64,000 bases of DNA from Miscanthus floridulus. Lineage: Eukaryota; Streptophyta; Magnoliopsida; Poales; Poaceae. Positions 11,066 through 21,260 of this stretch are shown piece by piece. The notes beneath the pieces are model-generated. The model saw only the letters and a program-made list of their open reading frames with translations, was not told where the DNA came from and did no database searches. The stretch covers positions 36,837,835 to 36,901,834 of the forward strand of contig NC_089593.1 of the NCBI RefSeq assembly GCF_019320115.1, given 5' to 3'. Numbering within the stretch: the stretch's first letter is position 1; every line of letters begins with the position of its first letter. The position numbers were made by a program, and so were the translations under genes.

Positions 11066-12380
11066 GTGTTGGCAGTCCTTAACCCATATTTCTAACTGCC
11101 AACTTTCATAAAAATATGCTCAAATGAACACTAAACTTAGAACTAGGGATTATAACTAACAAGTTCCACAAGGTTTGGTGATTTATCATTTGCAGGAGGA
11201 CATGCCGGAATGCCAACAAAAATATGCTTAAAGTACACAAGAAAAACAACAAAACAATCATCCAACATGGGCACAAGGGGGAGAAGGCCCACTACCAGCA
11301 AATCAGGGCCCAAACCAGGTGGAGAACAAGGGCAAACCCAAGTCAAAACAACTCAACTCAGCTCCAAACTCCCTGGGCCAAGTCTAGAAGATAATAGGAG
11401 GCCACCCAATGAAGTTGGGCCAGTTTGGACCTGGCCAGGTTGTGGCCGCACCCCCCAGCTGGCCCATTTGGCCCAAACTTTCACTGCTATAGATTGATTT
11501 TTCACTTTGGCCACTTTCACTGCCATAGCGATAGAAGCGATGGTGTGATACTTCCACCATCGGTTGGACCGATAGGGAGGCCTCGTAAGGAATGAAACCG
11601 ATAGTTGAAAACCATCAATGTGGCGGTGGTAGTGGGGTTGAATTCTATCGTCGTTTGGAACGCCGAGCCGACTGAGATACGTGTTATGGCCACCGCACCT
11701 ACATGATCGTTTGGTGTACCGGCGGTAAATATTGATGGTGAGTAAATGAGAGTGTGTCCCAACACCCAACGATGTACCAACACCCCCACTAGCCCACTCT
11801 ACATACTCTTCAAGCCCGCTACCCTCTGAAACCACCCGTCTTCCATGTTCATCCCATTCTTCCATCAGACTAGAACCATGTCAGCGGATTGTTTTTTTTA
11901 AGTTTCCTAGCTATGACTCGTCCTCCGACGAGGATGAGGTCCAGCATCACTCATCGTTTGAGGAGGCCTCCAGGGATTACATGGATCCTAATTTGATTCT
12001 TGACAGGAGCTCTGACACCGAGGAGGAGGAGGACACCGAGGAGGAGGACGATGACAACGACGAGCCCGAGGACGATGACGTCGACGAATGATGACGAGCC
12101 TCCTCCCAAGCGACCAAGGCGACCATCTCCTCACTCTGAGAGGATTATTTTTAGGTGTATTATCTTTGTGGATGAGTACAACCACTCATTGGAAATGTAT
12201 CTATATATTTTATAAATTAATAAACAAAAATTCTCGTCTAACCAATGCTTCTTTCTTTTGCTATCATCGCTCTTAGTGTTATGTCATGTTGTTGGACCGA
12301 AGTTTTTAGTGGCCTATAAACTATTTTGTTCAAAATGTTTAGAAATAGAGCAAATTGATGATAATTTCGTTACAAATCTA
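11066..12380. other. Low-information region with short frames
   Basis: No gene was recognised. The segment around 11500-11760 has CGATAG and CACCGC-rich repeats, partly inverted, that could be CACTA subterminal sequence, but no CACTA terminus was found. An acidic open stretch at 11891-12091 is listed separately. Confidence 0.35.
11891..12091 (+). other. Short acidic open frame, possible exon remnant
   Basis: An open frame without its own ATG runs to a TGA at 12089-12091. It encodes a Ser/Asp-rich stretch followed by runs of Glu and Asp (EEEEDTEEEDDDNDEPEDDD). Such tails are low complexity and say little about function. It may be the last exon of a degraded nuclear-protein gene or part of a transposon ORF. 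Confidence 0.3.
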
Positions 12381-12388
12381 TCAACTTA

Positions 12389-12466
12389 GGCCCTGTTTGG
12401 ATCCCTCTAGTTTTTCATAGTTTTTAAGAATCTGGCTTTGTAAACTGGGTGGGATCTAAATAGGCT
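12389..12466. mobile_element. Small MITE-like fragment
   Basis: The ends GGCCCTGTTTGGATCCC and GGGATCTAAATAGGC are imperfect inverted copies about 78 bases apart, and the left end follows a TTA. The GGCCTGTTTGGATCC end is common in grass MITEs. The right flank does not repeat TTA exactly, so the boundary is uncertain. Confidence 0.4.
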
Positions 12467-12983
12467 AGTTTTTCAGAATTCGAAATTGGTCCATACAGGG
12501 TCATAACAGACCAGTGTTTGATGGGCCATGCTGCTCACACTTCCGTATGACCCCTATGCCAGATATAACGACATTTGGTGCGATGTCCATTCTTTCCAAT
12601 GCCGAAAGCCAGCGGTAAAGAGTATTTCCCCATCGGATTGCATATCCAGGCGGTGGTAAAGGCTAGTTTCCACCGTGGGGTTGATGGCGTTGGTTGCCTT
12701 ACTTAAAGCTATCCTGCTGCCATAGCCATACCCAAAGCGAATCCCATTGTTCCCCTTTCCTCGACCATTGCTAGTTCCCCGATATCTATTGAAGGCTATG
12801 TCCGAATCGAAGCCAGGCTCATCACTTAACCGATGCGTGGTCCACAAAAGTTTCTTCATAGATTCAACTACTTGATTCTTGCTATTATGCTTATGACTGT
12901 GTTATTGATGTTCTTGCTCAATGGGACCTCCACGTTCATTTTTTATTTCTTCATGCTATAAGATTTGCCTTTGTTGTACATAG

Positions 12984-14614
12984 ATGGATCATGGATGGAT
13001 GTATATGAATCATAGTTCAGTTACATTCATGCAAGGCCTTGACACGTTTATCAATGCCATGAATACTTACATGGAGCATAATGTTGAGGCTCTTGGTTTC
13101 ATAAACTGCCCATGTAGGGATTGCAAAAATCGTAAGCAGTGGGATAGCATGGAGCTGATCAGGGGTCATCTGCTTTGTAGGGGTTTCATGCCAAACTATA
13201 TGGTTTGGACAAAACATGGGGGAGAAGGCGAGAACCCACCTGACGAACAAGCTTCAACGGGTATATAGAATCACAACAGGGATGCAAATGTAGGTGAAAT
13301 AGGGCACACGTGAACGAGAATGAGACGGTCCTAGAGACTGTGAATGAAGGTGTCAAAGAAACCTTCACCACCCGGGGAACGAGAGTTTGGCATATAATGA
13401 AGTGGTAGATGCTCTAGACCAGATGATTTATGCTAGGAAGCCATATTTCCTTGATGAAAAAACCAAAAGAAGTTGGAGGAGATGAGGAAGCATGCAAAAA
13501 CTCCGCTATACAATGGTTCAACTATGACTAAGGCTGGGCAAAAATAACCGAGAACCAAAAACCAAACCGAAAGAACTGGAACCGAAACCGAAAGAACTAG
13601 AACCGAAAGTTTCGGTTAGCTGTTCGGTTCTCAGTTCTTAGGAACCAAATTAACTGATCAAATTTCGGCTCCTGGGCTCGGTTAACCGAAATAACCGAAG
13701 GAACCGAAATTCACAAATAAGCCCAATAAACCTTACAACCTAGGCCTAATACCAACTTAACCCTAGACATAAAAGGTGGATGACACCCCCTCAAAGCATC
13801 ACACCCTCACATTTTTTAAAATCTCGGCATTGTGCTTTTTTAAAAATCTTTTTTTCCTATTTTTTCTATTCTTTTTTTGCTGCTTGTGTAAATCCTCGGT
13901 TAGTTCGGTCGGAACCTGGAACCGAACCAAACTAACCGAAACCAATTTTGCTCGGTTCCAAGATTTGCGAAGAACCGACCAGTTCCTATTTGTAGAGAAC
14001 CGAATTTATGTCATAAACCGAAGAACCAAACCGATCAGTTTCGGTTAACCGAACGCCCAGGCCTAACTGTGACAAAGTTGGAAGCTAATATTTTGCTTCT
14101 AGAGATGAAAGCAAGGAATAAAATGTCAAACACTAGGTTCAATGTTGTCTTATCCCTACTGCAGAAGTTTGTTCCAAGATCGAATGAGTTACCTCAGAAC
14201 ACGTATGAGGCCAAGCAAATGATCTGCCCATTGGGACTCGAAGTACAGAAAATACATGCTTGTCCCAATGACTGCATATTGTTTCGCGGAGATTTCAAAG
14301 ATTTGGATTCATGTCCTCGGTGCCATGCCTCACGATACAAAACTGGCAATGATGCCATGATGCAAGCTGGCCGTGAGAAAAGACCGACCTCGAAGGTGAT
14401 GTGGTGTTTCCCTATAATTCCTCATTTGAAGCGTTTGTTTGCCACAACAAAGATAGCCAAACTGATGAGGTGGCATGCGGAAGTTCGAGTGAATGATAAA
14501 AAGTTGCGGCACCAGGCTGATGGCGCCCAGTGGAGAACTATTAATCACAGTTGTAAGCGGGCATTTTCCAATGAAATAAGGAATATAAGGTTTGGTTTGA
14601 GCACAAATCTTTAG
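12984..14614 (+). pseudogene. CACTA TNP2-type transposase, 5' half, interrupted
   Basis: This is a CACTA (En/Spm) transposase remnant. The start MDHGWMYMNHSSVTFMQG with CPCRDCKN and LCRGFMPNYMVWTKHGGE matches the transposase-associated zinc domain (Pfam Transpos_assoc type) in the first 80 residues. After frame breaks at about 13270-13440 the frame reads ALDQMIYARKPYFLDE, is split by a hAT-type MITE (13529-14065), and resumes with TKLEANILLLEMKAR, ICPLGLEVQKIHACPNDC and CPRCHASRYKT, hallmarks of the TNP2 core. It ends prematurely at 14612-14614 after a NIRFGLST motif. The catalytic C-terminal half is missing. Confidence 0.85.
13529..14065. mobile_element. hAT-type MITE inside TNP2 pseudogene
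   Basis: This is a 537-bp non-autonomous element with imperfect ends TAAGGCTGGGC and GCCCAGGCCTA and subterminal repeats rich in AACCGAA and TTCGGTT on both sides. The 8-bp flanks ACTATGAC (13521-13528) and ACTGTGAC (14066-14073) differ by one base, which fits a hAT target duplication. Removing the element and one flank rejoins the transposase frame as GSTMTKLEA, so the boundaries are well supported. The internal 90-codon frame is not a gene. Confidence 0.88.
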
Positions 14615-15746
14615 CGTGTCGTCCCTACTTCTCTGCTCCATCTGGATCTAAGGTAACTCTACTGGATCTGCTCCTTCACCGGATTCTATATTCCTTTGTA
14701 TTGCTCTCTCGTGCTCTCTTCTCCTTCACCTTTAACCTAGCTACAGTAATTTTCTTGGATCTACAGATGAAAATGCATCTTCTCGTTTTGGAGTTTGTGG
14801 CCTTTTATCTCCGTGGAGTGTAGCTTGTGAGCCTTATTGTCCTCAGTATTGGTTCACCGAATCAGTACTTGGTGAACAAAGTCGATGAGCTAAATGAAAG
14901 TGTACCAATAGATGTGGACGGGGTTGTAGTGGTCAAGGCTTGGGATGACATGAAGATTGACAACGATCCCATGGGGGTCGACAACGATCTGCAGGATCTT
15001 ATGGAGATTCACAATAATCCCATGGAGGTTGACTAGGATCTACATGGAGAATAATTAATTATACAACCAATGATGTACATATGAAGGCCTTTTAACTTTT
15101 GTATAGTGTCGGCCTAATTAGTATCTGTATTTTAGCTTTCGGCAAGCTTGTCAGTTTGGTAGTGTCGACCTAATTATTCAGTATGAATGTATGGAACTTA
15201 AGTTGGATTCCTTTCAATTCGAGAGTACTGGGATTGTGCTTTCCTTATGTTTTCTAAGTGCACAGTTTAGCTATCTTTCAATATAAATCTGTGTGCCTTA
15301 TTATTTACCATCAAACTCAAGTTGGCTTCCTTTCAATCTGAGTACCGAAATTATGTTTTTCTTAGTTTTATAAGTGCGCAGTTTCACTTTTTTTCAATGC
15401 CAAACGTTAAAATTGTGTGCCTTACTGTTCATCACTGTATCATACGGAGGTCTCCGAGTGGTACTAGGAACCAACCGTTGGTGATGGTACTGTGCATTCA
15501 CCGCCGCTTAGTTGCAGAATTTCCAATCCCGCATTTGAACCCTCCTGCGCGGAACTGATGAAAGTTCAATTCCCGCATGTCGTAAAAGTTACGCAAAGAG
15601 CAAGCAACCCCTATCCCAACACCCCCACCCCCATCGCCCCCTCTCCCCCCACACACATAGCTTTTCTTGTCCTCATTGCTGTTGTTCGTCATCGCCGCTC
15701 CTGCTCACCACCACTGCTCAGCTCTTGCTCCGCACCAGTGCACATC
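14615..15746. other. Region after the truncated TNP2, no clear gene
   Basis: A 69-codon frame at 14827-15036 has three repeats of a DND/EI-P-GVD-type unit (for example DNDPMGVD then HNNPMEVD). It is not recognised. A diverged tandem repeat lies at 15200-15437. The segment 15480-15740 is C-rich without a credible gene. This may be the remaining 3' part of the CACTA element, but no right terminus was seen. Confidence 0.35.
15200..15437. repeat. Two-copy diverged tandem repeat of about 119 bp
   Basis: Two successive units share the order GTTGG-TTCCTTTCAAT, then a CTTAGTTTT or CTTATGTTTT segment, then AAGTGC-CAGTTT and TGTGTGCCTTA. They start at about 15200 and 15319. Divergence is substantial, so the duplication is old. 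Confidence 0.7.
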
Positions 15747-16408
15747 TGAAAGCTCTAGTTTGGTTTTGGGAAATTGATGAAACCCTAAGTGCTAACCTAC
15801 TTGCTTTAGTGATTATGAGATAGGTAACACATTTCAAGTGATGTAGCAAATAGAGAAGATCATGGTAATGGTGGAGTGGCCATGGTGATCAAGTGCTCGG
15901 ACTTGGAAAAGAAGAAAGAGAAAAATAAAATGGGCTCAAGCAAAGGTGAAATTCATAGGGTCATTATGTTTTGGTAATCAAGACACCTAGTGGGTGTAAT
16001 CACATTTAGGATAGATAGCCGTACTATTAAGAGGGGTGAAACTCGTATCGAAATGCGGTTATCAAAGTGCCACTAGATGTTTTAACTTATTGCATATGCA
16101 TTTAGATCTAGTGAAGATCTAACATCCTTGAAAATGTTTGTTAAAATATGCTAACACATGTGCAAAAGATGATACACTTAGTGGTTGGCATATTTAAGCA
16201 ATGGTGGCAAAGTTGGAGAAGAGGAGGTGCTATTTTGCATTGACCGGACGCTGGTCACGAACTGACCGGACTCGGCGCTAGGTGCGTCCGGTGAGTGGCT
16301 TAGAGGGGCGTAGCTCGGTCTTTAGTTCGGACGCTGAACAGTGTTTGTGACCGGACATGCAGGCCTGCGTCCGGTCACACATGACGTACGCTGACACATG
16401 CGAGTGCG
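15747..16408 (+). mobile_element. Copia-type LTR fragment, 5' part
   Basis: It starts TGAAAGCTCTAGTTTGG, sharing the TGAAAG terminus of the solo LTR at 547, and carries the TTTAGGATAGAT-CGTACTATTAAG block seen in the fragment at 5576. Its last 170 bases contain the same CCGGACG / CGTCCGG motif cluster. It is cut at 16408 by an Athila-like LTR fragment. Confidence 0.7.
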
Positions 16409-16685
16409 TGTTGATGGTCGTTAACATTAATTATAAACCATAAACATAACCTGCATTTATACTTAATTCCATCACCAAATATAGGTATATGGATTTAAAT
16501 TAATAAATTCCACGAGTTTTGGTAAATCTGTGTTTTCAGCAGGATTTATATTTATCCAGAAAACCGTCAAGGGGGACCTATTCGTTAAAGAAAATTACGA
16601 AATTTCGCCGCGTAAACAGCGTAAAAGATTCTAAAAGACTCTAAGAAGCTGTCCACCGAAGCAAACCCAAGGGGCTGCCATGTCA
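16409..16685 (+). mobile_element. Athila-like LTR fragment, inverted relative to 9920-11065
   Basis: It starts TGTTGATGGTCGTTAACATT, which matches the minus-strand start of the LTR ending at 11065. Similarity continues through the segments around GGTGATGGAATTAAGTAT, CCACGAGTTTTGGT and AAACCGTCAAGG (on one strand or the other) to a GGGGCTGCCA block near 16672, then stops. It is nested in the preceding copia-type LTR. Confidence 0.7.
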
Positions 16686-16752
16686 GGCGCAACTGGCTCG
16701 AGCGTCCGGACGCTGACGTTCGGATCGGACGTGCGGGCGCTAACAATTCCCC
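16686..16752 (+). mobile_element. Probable resumed copia-type LTR segment
   Basis: After the Athila-like fragment the CCGGACG-type motifs return (GCGTCCGGACGCTGAC and related), followed by a TATA box. In the intact solo LTR the same order occurs: motif cluster, then TATA box. This suggests the interrupted LTR continues here; the segment is too short to be sure. Confidence 0.45.
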
Positions 16753-16760
16753 TATATATA
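16753..16760 (+). promoter_or_regulatory. Candidate TATA box of the EDM2-like gene
   Basis: TATATATA lies 424 bases before the ATG at 17184, after LTR-derived sequence. No closer TATA box was seen. If used, it would give a leader of about 390 bases, possibly with a 5'UTR intron, since a CTTTCAG...GTGCAG acceptor-like stretch lies near 17097. The assignment is inference from position. Confidence 0.5.
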
Positions 16761-16903
16761 TTCAAAGTTGGTATGCACCGAGTTCTAACAGGAGGCGACT
16801 TGCGTAGTTGACGGCCATATATCGCGTTTTTCCTGAAATCCTGCCGCCGCCTCCCCTCTTACCGCGCGCGGTGCTCCAAACCATACCAGCAGCGTGTCCT
16901 GAT

Positions 16904-16933
16904 CGCCGCCGCTGCCGCTGCCGCTGCCGCCGC
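16904..16933. repeat. GCC/GCT trinucleotide repeat in leader
   Basis: A 30-base run of GCCGCT-type triplets lies in the probable 5' untranslated region of the EDM2-like gene. Such GC-rich triplet runs are common in grass leaders and can be polymorphic. Confidence 0.7.
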
Positions 16934-17183
16934 CTGGAGTCCGGCAGGATCGGGTCCACCTGCATTGGTTGGTTCCCTAGCTCGTTCGTCGGTATGGAAC
17001 GCCTGCTCCTTCCCTTGGATCAGTCGATCCGTCGTTCTGTATATCGGCTCGATTAGCCTCTCTTTCAGTCACCTGAACATCGTTGCCTCGGTGCAGGGAC
17101 TCCGGAGATCCGACGAACATCTGCGGCATAGTTCCGACCACAGGAGACCGACCGAGCCCCGGCCTCCATTCTTGGACGAAACC

Positions 17184-19158
17184 ATGGCTCGCAAAAAGGC
17201 AACCGTGGAGGAGCTCCGGAGGCTGAACAAGGCTCGTGAGTTCAAGCGAAAGAGAAACATGCTCAAGGCTGCAGGATTAGGAACGGACAAGGTTACTAGG
17301 GTTTATTACTTCTCTTTGTCATGTTTTAACAAGTTCTTTCAGCATGCCTTATGTGCCAGGATTTCGGCCCAAACCTGCAGAGAAAAAATTATGTTTAAAA
17401 CTCCTGTTTGCGCCACATCTTTTTTCTATTGAAAATATGGGTGGCCCAAGCCCCAAAGAGGAGTTAATTTGGAGTATGATTTACTCAATATTTTTTAGTC
17501 TCGACCAAAACTTAGTCTGTTTATTGGCTACAAAAGTTGAAGCACGTCAAGATGGCCACATATACACGCCTTTTATTTGAAACTGCTTCTCAGATTTTCA
17601 TGTTTATTGTCTTCTTCATAAGTTAACTATTCTTCTGTCCTTTTTTTGCTTGTGTGTGGTTATTATCTTTTTGACAAAGCTAGGATTAATTTGCTCTTGT
17701 TGCAGGGAGAGGATGTTTGTGCAATTTGTGACGATGGTGGTAATCTAACTTGGTAAGTGTTTATCCATTATAAAGTTTCACTGATGTATTTCCTCTCCTT
17801 TACTTGGATAAATATCATATATATTCAGAAGCAATGCGTAAACAAAATTCTAGTTCCGTTTCTGAATACTAATTAATATCCCTTTTCTGCTGGATGTTTT
17901 TAGCTGCGAAGGTTGTTGTCAGAGGTCTTTCCACCTTGATAACAAACATAATTGCATCAAAACACTTGGGCTAACTATAGAAGAGGCAAAGGTATGTCCT
18001 GTGTTTGAGTTGCCACGTTCTTTAAGTTTACTCTTTACTTTTGTATATATCTCTAATAAAATTAACAGAGTTGCTCCATGTTTCTCATTGATAATTCAGA
18101 ACATAATCGAGAAGGAAGATTTTATATGCAAGAACTGCCAGTACAAGCAGCATCAGTGTTTCGTTTGTGGATCGTTGGGGTCTTCAGATGCCACATCATC
18201 ACAACTTGAGGTAAATTTGGTCATGTTTATTTGCTGAAACCTAGTAACTTTTACTTCTGAAGAGGTGAAACAGAAGGTAAAAAAAAAAACAAAGGGAAAT
18301 AATCCCTTTCCTTGATCTAATTCTGATTTCTGCATTGCTTGCCAGGTATTCCAATGTGAGCATGACGATTGTGCACGCTTTTACCACCCAAAATGTGTTG
18401 CTCAAATGCTATACCCAGATAGCCACCACAGGCAAGAGCTTTTTGAGCTCCACGTCGCTGCCGGAGAGGGATTCTCTTGTCCTATGCATGAATGTATTGT
18501 GTGCAAGGAAGTAGAGAATAAGACTGATAAGAGTATGCAGTTTGCTGTCTGCAGACGCTGCCCAACTGTTTACCACCGGAAGTGCTTGCCAAGGTCTGTT
18601 TCCCATGATATACATATACTTGGAGATGTATTCAGGAGACTTTTTCCTAACAGTTCGTATACCTTTTTTGCAGTGATATCCTTTTCAAACCGAAGAAGGG
18701 TCCCAAGGGTGCCATGCGAAGGGCGTGGAAGAACATGCTTCCGCATCGAATTTTGATATTCTGCATGTATGCTAATTTCCATACCTTCGTCACTCATATG
18801 CTTAATTACCCTTCTTCTCCCGTTACCTCTGTTTTGCCCTGCAGCGTTACTGAATTTTGTGAACCTTTTTTACAGGAAACATGAGATCGTAAGGAAACTA
18901 CAAACTCCTGCAAGGAATCATATCATCTTTCCTGAAGCCAATGTGCTGAAAACGTTTCAAGCTGCACCCATGGAACAAGATATGCCTGACCAAAAAGAGG
19001 CACCTGACCACTCGTCGCCGGAGCAAATCCACTCGTCGCCTCCACCGGCTGCAAGCGACCAGAATCAGTGCTGCTGTTCTGGCCCTTTCGACTCATTTGC
19101 TCCAAGTTCCTTGTTCATGCATCCGCATCCAGGCTCCTGTGGTTGGCTCGATGACTGA
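17184..19158 (+). CDS. EDM2-like PHD zinc-finger protein, PHD-only short form
   Basis: Seven exons with GT-AG introns keep one frame: 17184-17291, 17706-17752, 17904-17991, 18100-18210, 18346-18593, 18674-18766 and 18876-19158, giving 325 residues. A basic N-terminus (KAREFKRKRN) could be a nuclear signal. The zinc-finger block has C41/C44, CCEGCC and RSFH, C91/C94, C101/C104, C122/C127, FYHPKC at 130-135, C163, C168/C171, C187/C190 and YHRKC at 194-198. The order of motifs, with CKNCQYKQHQCFVC and a final KHEI...HIIFP, matches plant ENHANCED DOWNY MILDEW 2, a chromatin reader that affects transcripts of genes containing heterochromatic transposons. Full EDM2 is over 1,000 residues; here it stops just after HIIFP with an unrelated 74-residue tail, so the methyltransferase-like C-terminal region is missing. 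It could be an expressed paralogue or a decaying gene fragment; splice sites are all intact. Confidence 0.85.
19044..19078. repeat. 35-bp block shared with 21099-21133
   Basis: The block encodes the PAASDQNQCCC segment in the C-terminal tail of the EDM2-like protein. It recurs with one mismatch at 21099-21133, where the same frame reads PATSDQNQCCC. The surrounding bases are different. Confidence 0.85.
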
Positions 19159-19734
19159 CTATACAACCTATCGTCTGCCCCTTATAGAGAGAGGACACCT
19201 GTTAGTGTTACAGGTCCATTTGCAAATAATTGCAAGTAGACAAGCTCGTGTTGGATTGGATGCGATAAAACCTGCATGTTGTTGATAGAAAAATAAGAAA
19301 ATAGGCAAAATGATAAGCTTTCGTTTTGTTGTGTGATGGTATGTTTGAGTGTTAATTAAATAAAGTTTTATTAAGACACTTCAGATTTTTCCAAATCTAA
19401 AAATGCTAGGGCAAATCTCAAAATCTGACATAACACAAAAGTTTGGACTTAGTTTTGACCAAAAACAATTTCTTTCAAACTTCCAAAACTGAATCAAATT
19501 CTGTTCACAAAAAAAAAAAAAAAAACTGAATCAAATTCTGAAAAAGCTCGCAGACTTGGTCTTTTCTAACTCCTGTTTTTCAGCTGACACTTCAACGTTG
19601 GCAAGCCTAGTTCTCTTGTTTTTACCTAGTAACCGAGTTCGACGCCTCAAGCAAAGTTGTAGCATAACCTTAGTAGTTGGACTTGACTGCGGTTGGGAGA
19701 CCTTTAGAGCAGGTTTTGACCAAATAAAAACTAA
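19159..19734. other. 3' flank of the EDM2-like gene
   Basis: No gene. The first 150-200 bases are the likely 3' untranslated region. A poly-A tract near 19508-19524 is flanked by a repeated CTGAATCAAATTCTG, a small local duplication on both sides of the A-run. Confidence 0.5.
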
Positions 19735-19906
19735 GGGCATGTTTGGATTTTCTCCTCTAAACTTTAGAACTAAAGCTCAAAAAAAATGATCTAAAGTTAC
19801 CTCTAAATTTTAACCCACCTTACATTAGAGTTTTAAAGCTCAAAAGTGAGAGTGCTCTAAACCTTTTAGAGTTCTAATATTTAGAGGAGGGGGTCCAAAT
19901 AGACCC
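19735..19906. mobile_element. MITE-like element with long inverted ends
   Basis: The left end GGGCATGTTTGGATTTTCTC and the right end (reverse complement GGGTCTATTTGGACCCCCTC) continue as an imperfect inverted repeat of about 40 bases, both including TCCTCTAAA and TTAGAACT. The element is 172 bp. Flanks (TAA left, AAG right) do not form a clear target duplication, so the superfamily is not assigned. Confidence 0.65.
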
Positions 19907-20022
19907 AAGCCTCAAACGCCCTAAAACGTAAACTATCACCGTCGACCTAACTTAGGTCGACGGGCTGACAAACCCTTCATCCTGTAACTCTCCAACCGTT
20001 GCTCATTTAATCTCGATCCTTA

Positions 20023-20325
20023 GAGCAACTACAATGTTGCCAGAAAGTAGTTTTTATGAAATTTAATACAGGTGGCTGGAACATTGTGACAGTGGTCCAT
20101 AAGAAAGAAATACTCAAAGATACCCATAGCAATATGGTCAGCCCATAAGACAATAAAAATGCTAGTTGCACTTTACATATGAGACAAGGAGCTATTGGCT
20201 TGTGCATGTAGCTGTGGGACCCAAGCCTTCAAGTCTAGATACATTGCGGCTTGTAGCTTAACTATAGACCCCTGTTACGGGACTCACCTATATAAACTGG
20301 TTGATCCAAATACATTGGGTTGCTC
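20023..20325. mobile_element. Tourist-like MITE 1
   Basis: The element has ends GAGCAACTACAATG and CATTGGGTTGCTC and is flanked by TTA at 20020-20022 and 20326-20328, the target duplication typical of PIF/Harbinger (Tourist) MITEs. It is 303 bp and has no coding capacity. Confidence 0.8.
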
Positions 20326-20328
20326 TTA

Positions 20329-20556
20329 GGGCGTCCACAATGGTACTAGCTATGTAGCTAGCTTATGTGGACGTGAGAGACAAAAACAAAGACTATTTTA
20401 TACATTCTTATTTTTCAATATATTATTGGGCCCACATATTCCTCTATCATATTCTTAGACTACGTGAAATAAATTAGGTATTTGTTCATCACCGGTGACT
20501 ACTCTCTTCTATTTTTTTCCTGGTCAGAATAGCTAGCCAAATACCTAGAGACGCCC
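20329..20556. mobile_element. Tourist-like MITE 2, abutting MITE 1
   Basis: It begins GGGCGTCC and ends GACGCCC, with TTA at 20326-20328 and 20557-20559. The left TTA is the same three bases that form the right duplication of the preceding MITE, so one element inserted into the other's target duplication. An internal GTAGCTAGCTTATG and a terminal TAGCTAGCCAAATACC are also partly complementary. Confidence 0.8.
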
Positions 20557-20559
20557 TTA

Positions 20560-21260
20560 AACAGAAATCGTACATGCCCGTCCAAAACAGCATCATATGC
20601 AAAGCGCTCCGTCAGCTTCTCTGCGCGCGCCGCGATGTCGCCCGGCTTGGAAACGCCACCTGGTTGCGCATTCCCTGCCCGCCTCAACGCCGGTTGGCCG
20701 GAGCTCGCGTGCCGAGCTTGACGCGGCCTCGCGCCACCCGCCATCAGCCTCCCCTCGCGCGTCAATGCCTTGTCCTCGCTCTGTCTCGCGTTTGGTCACG
20801 TCAGTGCCCTACCCACCGTCCACCACAGTCAATGCCATCGAAGCCTTGCACGACCGAGCGTCGCAGCAACCCTCTGTCGTGCCTCTGCCTCGCTCCATCC
20901 CTGTGCAATGGCTTGAGTGCCCTGCCTCTCCTGAACCGTCGTGACGAACGCGACAGCATGTCTGCATGCCTTGTCCACCATTGACTCTCGCAGCTGCTCT
21001 GCGCCTCGCTCAGTCCCGAGACCGGCCATAAATGCTGGGCCCTTGTGGACGTCTCGCCGTGCTCTGGAAGTGAGCCCAAGCCCCTCACCGAGCCCAAGAC
21101 CGGCTACAAGCGACCAGAATCAGTGCTGCTGTTGGGCCGGCCTAGACAGGGTGGCGCCTAGGCCGAGGTCGAGGGTCAGCTTGGCCGACATTCACAGCCT
21201 GAACTCCGAAAACATTCTCCTAGAAGTGCAAAGTTGCCCAAATCAAATCCAGTCGAAGTG
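20560..21260 (+). other. GC-rich gene-like fragment, not recognised
   Basis: The segment is much richer in G and C than its neighbours and holds overlapping open frames on both strands, which in GC-rich DNA is expected by chance. The only anchored signal is the 35-bp block at 21099-21133 shared with the EDM2-like tail, in the frame that is open at 20941-21261. It may be a captured or duplicated gene fragment. I assign no function. Confidence 0.35.
21099..21133. repeat. Second copy of the 35-bp EDM2-tail block
   Basis: It matches 19044-19078 with one difference and is translated in the same phase (DQNQCCC). The flanks are unrelated, so only a short fragment is shared or both derive from a third sequence. 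Confidence 0.85.

Noticed and set aside
20499..21097. Overlapping Arg/Ala-rich frames on both strands
   Set aside because: They overlap each other on opposite strands in GC-rich sequence, with no motif. Only the 35-bp shared block is kept as a real signal.
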